A stretch of DNA of 62,392 nt from Planctomycetota bacterium (GTDB taxonomy: Bacteria; Planctomycetota; Planctomycetia; Gemmatales; Gemmataceae): the NCBI GenBank assembly GCA_016873095.1, contig VGYC01000016.1, forward strand, positions 1 through 62,392, in the 5' to 3' direction. The notes below the pieces were generated by a model. It was not told where the DNA came from, made no database searches, and saw only the letters and a list, made by a program, of their open reading frames with translations. Both the position numbers and the translations under genes were made by a program. Shown one piece after another: positions 8,509 to 18,192 of the stretch. Position 1 is the stretch's first letter. Every line of letters begins with the position of its first letter.

Positions 8509-9228
8509 TCACGCCAACTGCCGTACCCTTTCCTCCACCGCCGCAACGATACGTTCCCACTCGGGACGATTGTTGCCGTTGTGAAGGAAGGTCATGGCCT
8601 GGCCGATGCGCAGGCGAATTTTTCTGGGCAGCGGCAACATGCGGCCTGGCTGCATGGCATCGAAGGTCCCGCTGAGATGGCATGGGATCACGGGCACGCT
8701 GGTGCCGGCAACCAGCATGCCCAGTCCGGTCTTGAAGGGGCGCATGCTGCCGTCGCGGCTGCGGCCACCCTCGGGAAACAGGATGTAACCGCACGGCTCA
8801 TCGACAAGGCGTTGCCGCAGCTGCTGCATGGCGTGACGGCCACAGTTTTTTCGCCACATCGGCAGGGCATTGAGCACCAGCGCCGCCAGAGCGCTGCGCA
8901 CCGGGGACGCGAAGAACACGTCCCCTGCCGCAATTGGGAATACCCGGCCGTGCAGGTCCCACTTCAACGGCGAGCCCAGCACCAGCGCGTCCAGGTGGCT
9001 GGCGTGGTTGGCGACCAGGACGAACGGCGGCGAACGCGGCACGTGCTCACGTCCCTGCACCTCGAGCCGATGCCAGACCGCCAGGTAGGCCCGCATCAGC
9101 GCTCGCCAGCACAGGTTCAATCCCGTTGCCACCAGGCCGTTCTCGCGGTGCAGGCTGCCGAAGCTCTCGAGCAGAGGCATCTCCAGATCGCGCGCCGGCT
9201 GCATTTGCCAGGATTGCATGAGATACAT
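8509..9228 (-). CDS. PlsC-like lysophospholipid acyltransferase
   Basis: A roughly 239-residue membrane-associated acyltransferase of the 1-acylglycerol-3-phosphate O-acyltransferase family, used in phospholipid synthesis. The catalytic HX4D motif is present as NHASHLD. The substrate-binding motif is FPEGGRSRDGSMRPFKTG, and VPVIPCHLSGTF is the fourth conserved block. The start is uncertain: ATG at 9228 is used here, and a TTG at 9240 has a slightly better-placed GGGGAAT. The preceding intergenic region to the divergent 9504 gene is full of short repeats. Confidence 0.88.
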   Translation of the reverse strand: MYLMQSWQMQPARDLEMPLLESFGSLHRENGLVATGLNLCWRALMRAYLAVWHRLEVQGREHVPRSPPFVLVANHASHLDALVLGSPLKWDLHGRVFPIAAGDVFFASPVRSALAALVLNALPMWRKNCGRHAMQQLRQRLVDEPCGYILFPEGGRSRDGSMRPFKTGLGMLVAGTSVPVIPCHLSGTFDAMQPGRMLPLPRKIRLRIGQAMTFLHNGNNRPEWERIVAAVEERVRQLA

Positions 9229-9309
9229 TGTAGCCGGCAAATTCCCCGATGCAGCGTTCCGTGCGCACGGCTGCCAGATGACTGTTTCGTAGATTCCTGA
9301 GCAGTCAGT

Positions 9310-9403
9310 GGTAGGGCGAGGCGGCGCGTCTCTTGCCGAGCCGTGATAGGACTGAACAAATGTTCTTTCTCCGGGAGGGCGAGGCTCCTGCCGAGCCGTG
9401 GAG
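9310..9403. repeat. Two copies of a GGGCGAGGC...GCCGAGCCGTG repeat
   Basis: The first copy (about 9314-9347) is diverged and has extra bases. The second (about 9374-9403) reads GGGAGGGCGAGGCTCCTGCC and then GAGCCGTGG. A third, imperfect copy is at 39762-39788 and a weak one at 28446-28475. Read through, the second copy encodes REGEAPAEPW, a peptide that falsely extends the downstream protein. Confidence 0.65.
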
Positions 9404-9503
9404 CGACATCAATGGCAATGCGTCCCAGGTCAGCAGGCAGCGGAAAACGCCCGGCGCATCCGTAAGAAAGGAAGATCATCCCGATGTCAGCGAGTTCCCC
9501 CTG

Positions 9504-12500
9504 ATGGCGCGATTCATTTGCATTCACGGTCACTGCTATCAACCGCCGCGCGAGAACGCCTGGCTGGAGGCGGTCGAGTTGCAGGACTCGGCTCATCCGT
9601 ATCACGACTGGAACGAGCGGATCACCGCCGAGTGTTACGGTCCCAACGCCTTCGCCCGCATTCTTGACAGCGACGGGCGGATCGCCAAGATCGTCAACAA
9701 CTACGCGCGAATCAGCTTTGATTTTGGGCCAACTCTGCTGGCCTGGCTGGAGGAGAAGGCGCCCGCCGTTTACGGCGCCATTTTGGACGCGGACCGGCAG
9801 AGTCAGGTGAGATTCTCCGGCCACGGCTCGGCCATCGCCCAGGCCTACAACCACGTGATCCTGCCGCTGGCCAACCGCCGCGACAAGGTCTCGCAAATTC
9901 GCTGGGGCATCGCCGATTTCCAACGCCGCTTCGGCCGTGTGCCCGAAGGCATGTGGCTGCCGGAAACGGCGGTCGATCTCGAAACGCTGGCCCTGCTCGC
10001 GGAGCATGGCATCCGCTTCACCATCCTGTCGCCGCTCCAGGCTGGCGCGGTGCGCGGCCCCGGGGCGACGGACTGGCAGAACGTAAGCGGCGGCAAGATC
10101 GATCCGACACGTGCTTACCGGCAAGCACTCCCCGGCGGCGGGCACATCGACTTGTTCTTTTATGACGGTCCTCTCGCGCGAGCGCTGGCCTTCGAGCGTG
10201 TGCTCAACCATGGCGAGGACTTCGTCCAGCGGCTGTTGCACAGTTTCAGCGAAGGCCGCATCGACAATCAGCTGGTTCATGTGGCCACGGAAGGGGAAAG
10301 CTACGGTCATCATCACGGCTTCGGCGAGATGGGTCTGGCCTTCGCCCTGGAACAAATCGAAAAGCTCGGCAAGGTGCGGCTGACGAACTACGGCGAGTAT
10401 CTGGAAAAGAGTCCGCCGGAGTGGGAAGTGCGCATCGTGGAGAATACCGCGCGGAGTTGCCCGCACGGGCTGGATCGCTGGCGGCGCGAGTGCGGCTGCA
10501 ATGCCGGCCAGCCCGGCTGGCGGAAACGCTGGCGCGAACCGCTGCGCCGCGCTCTGGACGGGCTGCGCGATCGCCTGATCCCCCTCTACGAGAAGATGGC
10601 TCGCGACCTGGTGCGCGCCCCATGGGCGGCACGCGACAACTACATCCGCGTCATTCTCGACCGTGGCGACGAAACACTGGACGCGTTTATCGGCGAACAT
10701 GCAGCGCGCGAACTATCCGAAGATGATCGCTGCCGATTGCTCAAGCTGCTCGAGATGCAACGGCATGCGCTGCTGATGTACACGAGCTGCGGCTGGTTCT
10801 TCGACGAGGTTTCCGGGCCGGAGACGGTGCAGGTGCTGCAATACGCCGGCCGGGTTGTCCAGCTTGGCCAGGAGTTATTCGAGGAAGACCTTGAAAGCGC
10901 ATTCCTCCAAGAACTGGACAAGGCCCCGAGCAATCTGTTCGAGCAGGGCAACGGCCGGCGAGTGTACGAGCGTCACGTCAAGCCGGCGATGGTCGATTGG
11001 CCCAAGATCGCAGCCCACTATGCCGTGAGTTCGCTCTTCGAGGCGTATCCGGAGGAAGCGCGGATCTTCTGCTACTGCGCGCGGGCAAACGATGCGCGCT
11101 TCCATGAAGCGGGCAAGGCCAAGCTGGTCGTTGGCCGCGTTGGGCTCACCTCGGCCATCACCCGCGAGCGCGAAGACGTCACATTCGCGGCACTCCATTT
11201 CGGCGACCATAACATTCACGGCGGCGTGCGCCATTTCCAGGGCGACGAGCATTACCAGACGCTGGCCAAAGAGCTGGCGGACGCATTTGCCAGGTCCGAG
11301 TTTCCCGAGATCGTTCGCCTCATGGATCGCGGTTTCGGCGAATCGACCTATTCGTTGCGCTCGCTGTTCCGCGATGCGCAGCGGAAGATCACCAAGCGGG
11401 TGCTTCAGCCAACCGTCTCGGAGGCGGAAGGGGTGTATCGCCGGCTCTACGAGCAATACCTGCCGACCATGCGCTTTCTTGTCGATCTGAACGTGCCGTT
11501 GCCGCGGGCATTTCAGGCGGCCATTGAGTTCGTCATCACGGCCGACCTGCGCCGCACCTATCAGGAGGACGAACTCAACCTGGCCCGCATCGGCGACCTG
11601 CTCAAGGAAGCGCAAAGCTGGAAGGTGTCGCTGGACGTGCCTGAATTGACCTATCGGCTCAAACGGGCCACGGAGCGCCTGGCGGAGCGCTGCCGCGCTC
11701 AGCCGGACGATCTGGCCCTGCTGGATGCGTTTCGCGCGGGAGCGGACCTGGTTGCTTCAGCCGGCTACGCCGTCGATCTCTGGCAGACGCAGAACACGTA
11801 TTTTGAAATGCTTCGGGACGTTTACCAGAATCACGAGACACGCTCCCGTGAAGGCGACGGGACGGCACGTGACTGGCTCGAGCGCTTCCTGTCACTGGGC
11901 GAACGACTGGGAGTCCGGGTAGTCGAGCTGCGCAAGCGTTTGCAGGAAGCGCAGAAGGTCCCGAGCGTCGCCGAAGTCGTCCGCGAAGCCATCAGCAGGT
12001 GTCGCGTCCCCCTGGCAACGTACCGGGTGCAGTTCACGCCGACGTTTCCCTTTACGGAGGCGTGCGCACAGGTGGATTACCTGCATGAGTTGGGCATCAG
12101 CGACCTGTACGCGTCGCCGATCCTGCAAGCACGGCCCGGCAGCCAGCACGGCTACGACATCTGCGACGCTTCCGGACTCAACGCCGAACTGGGCACGCAG
12201 GCGGATTTCGACGCCCTGGATCTGCAACTCAAGAATCACGGCATGGGCCTGATTCTCGACACCGTGCCCAACCACATGGGTGTCCATCATACCAACTACT
12301 GGTGGATGGACGTGCTCGAGAATGGCCCCAGTTCGATCTATGCCGCCTGCTTCGACATCGACTGGGACCCGGTCAATCCCGACCTCAAGAACAAGGTGTT
12401 GCTCCCCGTCCTCGAAGACCAGTACGGCTCGGTTCTGGAGAAGGGCAAGATTGAGCTGACCTTCAATGACGGCGCTTTCCATTTTCATCACTACGAGGCG

Positions 12501-14960
12501 CGCTTGCCGGTCGAGCCGCGCTCCTGCGGGGCCATCCTTGAATACAAGCTCGGCGAGCTGAAGGAGTCGTTGGGCGAGACTGACGAGCGTGTGCAGGAAT
12601 TGCATAGCATCCTGACGGCCCTGAGCTACCTGCCGCCATATGTCGATTCGGCGCCGGAGAAGGTGCTCGAGCGCAATCGCGAGAAGGAGGTCATCAAACG
12701 GCGGATCGCCAGCCTGGCCGAGGCGTGTCCACCGTTCCGCGACGCCGTCGACGACAGCGTGCGCGCCTTCAACGGCAACGTCAACGACCGCGCCAGCTTC
12801 GACAAGCTGGACCGCCTGCTCGAAGTGCAACCTTATCGGCTGGCATACTGGCGAGTGGCCACGGAGGAAATCAACTACCGCCGGTTCTTCGACATCAACG
12901 ACCTGGCGGCAATTCGCGTCGAGTTGCCGCAAGTCTTCCAGGCCACGCATCAGCTGTTCTTGAAATTGCTGGCGGAGGGCAAGGCCAACGGCCTGCGTAT
13001 CGATCATCCCGATGGGCTCTGGGATCCGGCAGAATATTTTCGCAAGCTGCAAGAGAGCTTTCTGGTGGAACGGGTGCGGATCAGTCTGGGGAATAACCCT
13101 GAGCCGGACGACCTCGAGTCCGAGGTGGCGCTGCTGCTCGAGAAGGGTGACAACGGCAAGCCGGCCTGGCCGTTGTATGTGGTCGTCGAAAAGATCCTGG
13201 GCGATGACGAACCGTTGCCGGGCGACTGGGCGGTGCACGGCACCACCGGCTACGATTTTCTCAATGCTGTCAACGGTGTGTTTGTCGATCAGGCACAGCG
13301 CGACGCGTTCGATGTCATCTACCGTCAGTTCATTCGCCACTCGATCCCGTATGCCGACCTGATCGTACATTGCCAGAAGATGATCATGCTGGTGTCGATG
13401 GCCAGCGAGATCACGGCGCTTGGGCACCAGCTCGATCGGATCTCCGAACGCAACCGTCGTTATCGCGATTTCACGCTGACCAGCCTGGTATTTGCCATTC
13501 GCGAGATCATCGCCACGTTGCCGATCTACCGGACGTACATCAACGGCCGGGACGCGCCAAGCCCACGGGATCGCCGGTTCATCGAGGAGGCGGTCGAGCA
13601 GGCCAAGGACGCCAATCCCCGGACGGCGGCGGCCATATTCGACTTCATCCGCGACACGCTCCTGCTTCGCAACCTGGAGGATTTCGCGGAAGAGGACAGG
13701 CCCGCGCTGATCGCCTGGACCATGAAGTTCCAGCAGGTCACCGGGCCGGTGCTGGCCAAGGGGCTTGAAGACACGGCGTTTTACGTCTACAACCGGCTGG
13801 CGTCCTTGAACGAGGTCGGTGGCCATCCGGAAACATTCGGCGCGACATGTGCCGATTTCCATCGGCACAATCAGGAGCGCTTGAAGCAATGGCCACATGC
13901 CATGCTGGCCAGCGGCACGCACGACACGAAGCGCGGCGAGGACATGCGCGCCCGACTCAACGTCCTGAGCGAGTTGCCGCAAGAGTGGGAAACCGCCTTG
14001 GCTCGCTGGCGACAGATGAACGATGGCAAGAAGCAACTGGTGGAGAACAAGCCGGCGCCCGACCGCAACGACGAGTACTTGCTCTATCAGACACTGCTCG
14101 GCGCCTGGCCGCCGGAGGGACTGACTTCGCAGACTCTCGGCGAGTTTCGCGATCGCATCGCCGCCTACATGCAAAAGGCGATCAATGAGGCAAAGGTCCA
14201 CACCAGCTGGGTCAACCCTAACCAGGAGTACGACAAGGCCACGCGCAGCTTCGTCGAGCGACTTCTTCCCGATGAGATGGACGACGAGTTCCTCGAGGAA
14301 TTGCGCGCCTTCGAGCAACATCTGGCATATTTCGGGTACATCAACGCGCTCTCCCAGGTGTTACTCAAGCTGACAAGCCCTGGAGTGCCGGATTTTTATC
14401 AGGGCAGCGAGCTGTGGGATTTCAATCTGGTGGATCCTGATAATCGCCGGCCGGTGGATTTCGCCCGGCGGCGCAGCTACTTGCGCGAGCTACGCGAGCG
14501 CGTGAATGAATCCGGCGGCGACTTGCGGCCCCTGGCTGCCGATCTTCTCGCGACCATTTCCGACGGCAAGATCAAGCTCTACGTGATCGAGCGAGTGCTC
14601 GGTTTCCGCGCCGCCGTGCCGGAACTGTTTCGCGCGGGCAGCTACGAGCCACTTGAAGCACGAGGCGAGAAGGCTGAGCATGTCTGCGCGTTTTCACGCA
14701 GTGACGTTGACCAGGCAGCGCTGATCGTGGTGCCGAGATTGCTCGTGCGCTTGGCGGGTGCCGCGGAGACAGCGCCGCTGGGACCGGGCGTGTGGGGCCA
14801 GACGCTGCTGACGCTTCCCGAGGGAAGTGGCGGCGATTTTGTCAACCTGTTCACGGGCGAGGCGATGTCAACAACCGACGCCGGCGGTCAGCCAGGACTC
14901 GTGGTTGCTGATGTGCTACGCCATTTTCCGGTGGCGTTGCTGAGAAAGTCGAACCCGTAG
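9504..14960 (+). CDS. Fusion of GH57/DUF3536 glycosidase and maltooligosyltrehalose synthase
   Basis: An 1818-residue cytoplasmic protein with two enzyme halves. Residues 1 to about 800 match the GH57-type DUF3536 family: MARFICIHGHCYQPPREN at the start, then FSGHGSAIAQAYNHVILPL and MWLPETAVDLETL. From about 835 to the end it is a TreY-type GH13 enzyme, which turns the reducing end of maltodextrins into a trehalosyl unit. Visible TreY sites are QHGYDICD, the nucleophile in GLRIDHPDGLWDP, the acid/base in VVVEKILG, and HDTKRGED. The start is placed at the MARF codon. The longer frame upstream only translates an intergenic repeat. A six-codon frame (9484-9504) with a good Shine-Dalgarno site overlaps this start by one base. 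No treZ or treX is adjacent. Confidence 0.9.
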   Translation: MARFICIHGHCYQPPRENAWLEAVELQDSAHPYHDWNERITAECYGPNAFARILDSDGRIAKIVNNYARISFDFGPTLLAWLEEKAPAVYGAILDADRQSQVRFSGHGSAIAQAYNHVILPLANRRDKVSQIRWGIADFQRRFGRVPEGMWLPETAVDLETLALLAEHGIRFTILSPLQAGAVRGPGATDWQNVSGGKIDPTRAYRQALPGGGHIDLFFYDGPLARALAFERVLNHGEDFVQRLLHSFSEGRIDNQLVHVATEGESYGHHHGFGEMGLAFALEQIEKLGKVRLTNYGEYLEKSPPEWEVRIVENTARSCPHGLDRWRRECGCNAGQPGWRKRWREPLRRALDGLRDRLIPLYEKMARDLVRAPWAARDNYIRVILDRGDETLDAFIGEHAARELSEDDRCRLLKLLEMQRHALLMYTSCGWFFDEVSGPETVQVLQYAGRVVQLGQELFEEDLESAFLQELDKAPSNLFEQGNGRRVYERHVKPAMVDWPKIAAHYAVSSLFEAYPEEARIFCYCARANDARFHEAGKAKLVVGRVGLTSAITREREDVTFAALHFGDHNIHGGVRHFQGDEHYQTLAKELADAFARSEFPEIVRLMDRGFGESTYSLRSLFRDAQRKITKRVLQPTVSEAEGVYRRLYEQYLPTMRFLVDLNVPLPRAFQAAIEFVITADLRRTYQEDELNLARIGDLLKEAQSWKVSLDVPELTYRLKRATERLAERCRAQPDDLALLDAFRAGADLVASAGYAVDLWQTQNTYFEMLRDVYQNHETRSREGDGTARDWLERFLSLGERLGVRVVELRKRLQEAQKVPSVAEVVREAISRCRVPLATYRVQFTPTFPFTEACAQVDYLHELGISDLYASPILQARPGSQHGYDICDASGLNAELGTQADFDALDLQLKNHGMGLILDTVPNHMGVHHTNYWWMDVLENGPSSIYAACFDIDWDPVNPDLKNKVLLPVLEDQYGSVLEKGKIELTFNDGAFHFHHYEARLPVEPRSCGAILEYKLGELKESLGETDERVQELHSILTALSYLPPYVDSAPEKVLERNREKEVIKRRIASLAEACPPFRDAVDDSVRAFNGNVNDRASFDKLDRLLEVQPYRLAYWRVATEEINYRRFFDINDLAAIRVELPQVFQATHQLFLKLLAEGKANGLRIDHPDGLWDPAEYFRKLQESFLVERVRISLGNNPEPDDLESEVALLLEKGDNGKPAWPLYVVVEKILGDDEPLPGDWAVHGTTGYDFLNAVNGVFVDQAQRDAFDVIYRQFIRHSIPYADLIVHCQKMIMLVSMASEITALGHQLDRISERNRRYRDFTLTSLVFAIREIIATLPIYRTYINGRDAPSPRDRRFIEEAVEQAKDANPRTAAAIFDFIRDTLLLRNLEDFAEEDRPALIAWTMKFQQVTGPVLAKGLEDTAFYVYNRLASLNEVGGHPETFGATCADFHRHNQERLKQWPHAMLASGTHDTKRGEDMRARLNVLSELPQEWETALARWRQMNDGKKQLVENKPAPDRNDEYLLYQTLLGAWPPEGLTSQTLGEFRDRIAAYMQKAINEAKVHTSWVNPNQEYDKATRSFVERLLPDEMDDEFLEELRAFEQHLAYFGYINALSQVLLKLTSPGVPDFYQGSELWDFNLVDPDNRRPVDFARRRSYLRELRERVNESGGDLRPLAADLLATISDGKIKLYVIERVLGFRAAVPELFRAGSYEPLEARGEKAEHVCAFSRSDVDQAALIVVPRLLVRLAGAAETAPLGPGVWGQTLLTLPEGSGGDFVNLFTGEAMSTTDAGGQPGLVVADVLRHFPVALLRKSNP

Positions 14961-14996
14961 AAAACCTGGCCAACAACTCGCAACGTCGCCCAGGAT

Positions 14997-16427
14997 TCAG
15001 CCGGAAATGCGCTGGGGAACGGGTCGCGAGTCGTCCAATTGGTCGTCGGGGGTGTCATACTGTGTGGCCCAGGCCATGGCACGGCGGGTGATCTCGGCGG
15101 CCTGGCGGCTGTGGATGGGAGGCAATGGCTGGCCCAGCCCAAGACCAAGGTCAACGCCGAGGCGGCGCTGGATGATGTCCGCCGTGGTCAGGGCGATCTC
15201 GCGATTCGGCAGCCGCGCCAGGTCGCGCAAGGTCGCCATCGCATTCGCCTTGCACGGGCCGTCAAGACGCTCCAAGAAGATTGCTTCCGCAGCGATGAGC
15301 CGCAGCGGTGCCGGGTTTGACGGTTCGAGCAAGTTCTCCAGCGCTTGCCGATCCAGCTCCTGGTGAAATTGCAGGACGCGGCCAAGCTCCAGGCGCAGAC
15401 AGGCCGGCGTTTGCGGATTGGTAAGTTGCTTGCGCAGGTCCAGCACCAGAGATTCGTCCGTTTGCTCGCTCAGGGCGCGATTGTAATGTACCCCCAGCGT
15501 CAGCGCGGCACGAGTTGACAGGGCCCCCTTCTCCGCGCACCAGCCAATCAGGTCCTTGACGGCGTCCGCGCACAGCATTTGCCCATCGTGATTGAGGGGT
15601 CCGTCGGTGAGGAACAGCGGGTCGGCCAGGATGCGGCGAACGGCAAAGCGAATCCAGTTCCAGCGGCGCTCATTGTCCCACAGCAACGCTTCGATGGCGG
15701 CCCGGCGGACTTCCCAGCTCGTATCGTGCAGAAACAGAGCGACAGTCTCGATGTGATTGCGATCCTCGACGTTGCCCAGCGCGAGGACGGCGGCCACGCG
15801 AATGGCCGGCTGCTCGGCGCGCTGCGCGGCTTGCAACACTAGCTCGACCTGACCCGACCGCCATTCCTTGCGGAACTCCAGTGCGCTCAGGGCGGCGACG
15901 CGGACCTCCGGTCGTTGATGTGTCAAGAGCGCCAGCGCCGGCGTGGCGTCCAGCGCCAGGGCGCCGCGCAGGGCCTTCACTTCTGGCAGGGTGCGGCAGG
16001 TCGCCAGGTCCGTCGGCCAGTCTTTGCGGCATGCCAGGCGGTCGGCCAGAAGCCGTGCCCGCCTGATAGCCGGCGCCCCCGAGTCGGCCAGGGTCTGCAA
16101 CGCGAACACCAGCAGGGAGACGACGAGCAGGAAAGCCTTGGCCAGGTGGGCGAACCAGTCTTCCTCGGCGATGCCGAACCATAGCCAGGCCAGGGCGATG
16201 AGGTAGAGGGCCAGGGCGGCCAGGGCCGTCGATTCCGGCCGATTGTTCTGGGTGATCAGGTACAGAAAACAAACGCCGATCTGGAATGCGACGCCCATCC
16301 ATAGCATGATCGCGTGCGGTCCTGCCTGACGCAACGCTGCCACGGCCAGCAGCAGCGCCGGGAAAAACAGCACCGCCGGGCGAACAGCCTGGTTCAGCGT
16401 GGCCAGCAACGCTTGTGACTTCGACAT
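14997..16427 (-). CDS. Membrane protein with HEAT-repeat domain
   Basis: A 476-residue protein, last gene of the ExbB/GTPase cluster. The N-terminus has four predicted membrane helices within residues 15-120 (for example PAVLFFPALLLAVAAL and AFLLVVSLLVFAL). The remainder is a cytoplasmic alpha-solenoid. Clear HEAT units occur at about 165-275, such as EVRVAALSALEFRKEW, AIRVAAVLALGNVEDRN and WEVRRAAIEALLWDNE. HEAT repeats usually scaffold protein complexes, so it may hold the complex together. The ATG at 16427 has GGGAGAATC upstream, and the gene begins 115 bases after the GTPase gene stops. Its exact role is unknown. Confidence 0.8.
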   Translation of the reverse strand: MSKSQALLATLNQAVRPAVLFFPALLLAVAALRQAGPHAIMLWMGVAFQIGVCFLYLITQNNRPESTALAALALYLIALAWLWFGIAEEDWFAHLAKAFLLVVSLLVFALQTLADSGAPAIRRARLLADRLACRKDWPTDLATCRTLPEVKALRGALALDATPALALLTHQRPEVRVAALSALEFRKEWRSGQVELVLQAAQRAEQPAIRVAAVLALGNVEDRNHIETVALFLHDTSWEVRRAAIEALLWDNERRWNWIRFAVRRILADPLFLTDGPLNHDGQMLCADAVKDLIGWCAEKGALSTRAALTLGVHYNRALSEQTDESLVLDLRKQLTNPQTPACLRLELGRVLQFHQELDRQALENLLEPSNPAPLRLIAAEAIFLERLDGPCKANAMATLRDLARLPNREIALTTADIIQRRLGVDLGLGLGQPLPPIHSRQAAEITRRAMAWATQYDTPDDQLDDSRPVPQRISG

Positions 16428-16542
16428 GGAGACAGATTCTCCCAAGAGGCGCTTTGCACCTCAAGGAAAGCATATCTCACAAATTGCGGTGCGGCGGCCG
16501 GGCAACAACGATTCTGAGTTGACACGCGTGTGCCTTCGAGAA

Positions 16543-18120
16543 CTACATCAAACGTTCGCGAATGAAATCGAGGCTCTTCTTGAACTCGTCCCAGCTTTGG
16601 CGAGCGCGATCGACCCGTTGCAGATGGTAGACAGTGTCGTAGGTGATGGTGGCGGCGCTGGCCGGGCGCTCGCGTGGACGATGTGGAAACGGTTGCTCGA
16701 TGAACGCCTTGTAGTCGGCGTGCCAGGCTTCGCGCTCCTTGGCCGGCGCGGATTCCCCGAGCATCAGCAAGCGGAAGCCTTCTTTCTCCAGTCCCTTGCC
16801 GGCCTTGATCTGCTCGTTGATCCAGGTTTCTGTCCGGGCTCCTTCGTCGCGCAGCGACTTCACGTCCTTGAGCCAGAATTGCACGCGATTGCCGATCCGG
16901 GTTCCCTTCCAGCTTTCGGCATACTTTGCGGGCAGCGGCAGGTCGCGGATCGCTTTCTCGATCTGGTCCAGTTCCTCGTCGGTGGTCGCCAGCTTGGGAT
17001 CCTGGACACGGATGAGAAACTCGCGGTTGTACTTCTGATAAGCTTCGATCTCCTCGACGTAGTGCCGGACTCTCTCCTGGGTTGCAGTGGGCAGTCGCGG
17101 AAAGTCCGGATTGGCGGCGATCTTGCGAAGCTGCTTGAGCCTGTCGTCGAGCGGTTCCTTGAGGCGATCGGCCGGCTTGGCGCCCTCCGCGGGCAGCAAC
17201 CCGTGCAGCGCGTTTTCCAGGGCGATGACCTCGGCGCTGGGACGGGTGATGTACACGGCAAATGCCAGAAGCGCCATGAGCGCGACCAGCGAGCCGACGC
17301 CGGCGACCACGACTTGCAGCCACTTGGACGCTCCTTCCTTGCGCGTTCGAAAGTCACGTGCCGCTTCCAGGCACTGACGAAAGAGCTCGGCAACGCCATA
17401 GGGCTGGGAATCGACACCTGGCCGATCCGCCAGCACGGGGCGTCGCGCCGCCGTCGCCCACAGGTGGATATCCAGCTTGCCGAAAGCGAGCCGGTCGCGC
17501 CCCGGTTGCTGGTCCAGAAACTTGCGAAACGCCTGGTCGATCTGCCGTTTTCGCTCCTCGATGCGCTGAATCCAGGTGCTGGTCGTGTCACCCTTTTTGG
17601 CAAGCAAGTCGCACTTGCTGAGGACGAGGTAGACGGGCAAGCCGGAAACGGCGCTGCTCTTGCCGCGTTTCTCCTCGAGCTGACGAATGTAGCCGGCCAG
17701 CTGTCCGAAACTTCTCTGTAGCTCCGGCAGTTCGGCCGCGGCGTCGACCACCATGATGAGCGTGTCGGCATTGTGCACCGCCCTGGCCAACGCCGGAACT
17801 TGCTTGGCCGTCTTCTCCGAAAGCAATTGCTGGGCGGACCTGCCGGCGCAATCGATCAGCACCGCCTCTGCCGGCAAGGACTTCGCCGCCGCCACTTCCG
17901 GTTCGATGGCGATGGGATAGGAAACGACCTCGTCAACCGTCGGCGCAGACTTGTCGTGATAAAGCTCTTGCTGCAAGCCGGCCAGCTTCTGCGAACGGTC
18001 GTTGAGCTTGCCCTTGAGCAGATGCTCCTGTTCCTGTCCCGCCTGGATCAGCGCTCCCAGCAGGGACGACTTCCCTGCCGACGGGCCGCCAAAAAGCACG
18101 AGGCTAACGGCTTCGTCCAT
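16543..18120 (-). CDS. Membrane-anchored TRAFAC-like GTPase
   Basis: A 525-residue protein. An N-terminal G domain (1-250) has P-loop GGPSAGKSS (11-19), G3 DCAG (90-93), G4 SKCD (168-171) and a G5-like ATA (222-224). One membrane helix follows at 267-291 (VVVAGVGSLVALMALLAFAVY). A Lys/Glu-rich, helical C-terminal part of about 230 residues lies on the other side of the membrane. The layout recalls SR-beta-like or IcmF-like GTPases, but the order (G domain, single helix, large helical domain) is not one I can name. It lies 72 bases downstream of the small gene at 18193 in the same direction. The likely role is a nucleotide switch for the ExbB/ExbD-like complex, which is inferred from context. 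Confidence 0.85.
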   Translation of the reverse strand: MDEAVSLVLFGGPSAGKSSLLGALIQAGQEQEHLLKGKLNDRSQKLAGLQQELYHDKSAPTVDEVVSYPIAIEPEVAAAKSLPAEAVLIDCAGRSAQQLLSEKTAKQVPALARAVHNADTLIMVVDAAAELPELQRSFGQLAGYIRQLEEKRGKSSAVSGLPVYLVLSKCDLLAKKGDTTSTWIQRIEERKRQIDQAFRKFLDQQPGRDRLAFGKLDIHLWATAARRPVLADRPGVDSQPYGVAELFRQCLEAARDFRTRKEGASKWLQVVVAGVGSLVALMALLAFAVYITRPSAEVIALENALHGLLPAEGAKPADRLKEPLDDRLKQLRKIAANPDFPRLPTATQERVRHYVEEIEAYQKYNREFLIRVQDPKLATTDEELDQIEKAIRDLPLPAKYAESWKGTRIGNRVQFWLKDVKSLRDEGARTETWINEQIKAGKGLEKEGFRLLMLGESAPAKEREAWHADYKAFIEQPFPHRPRERPASAATITYDTVYHLQRVDRARQSWDEFKKSLDFIRERLM

Positions 18121-18192
18121 TAGAATCTCGGTGGCTAGATTGTGTCACATGTTCCGTTCAGTCGGCGTCCACCAGCGAACGTGGGGAGCGCT

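Noticed and set aside
9333-9503. N-terminal extension of the fusion protein containing REGEAPAEPW
   Set aside because: It translates a dispersed repeat; the family start MARF is at 9504.
11892-14321. 809-codon open frame on the minus strand under the TreY half
   Set aside because: It mirrors the fusion gene, a typical GC-rich shadow. The plus frame holds all conserved motifs.
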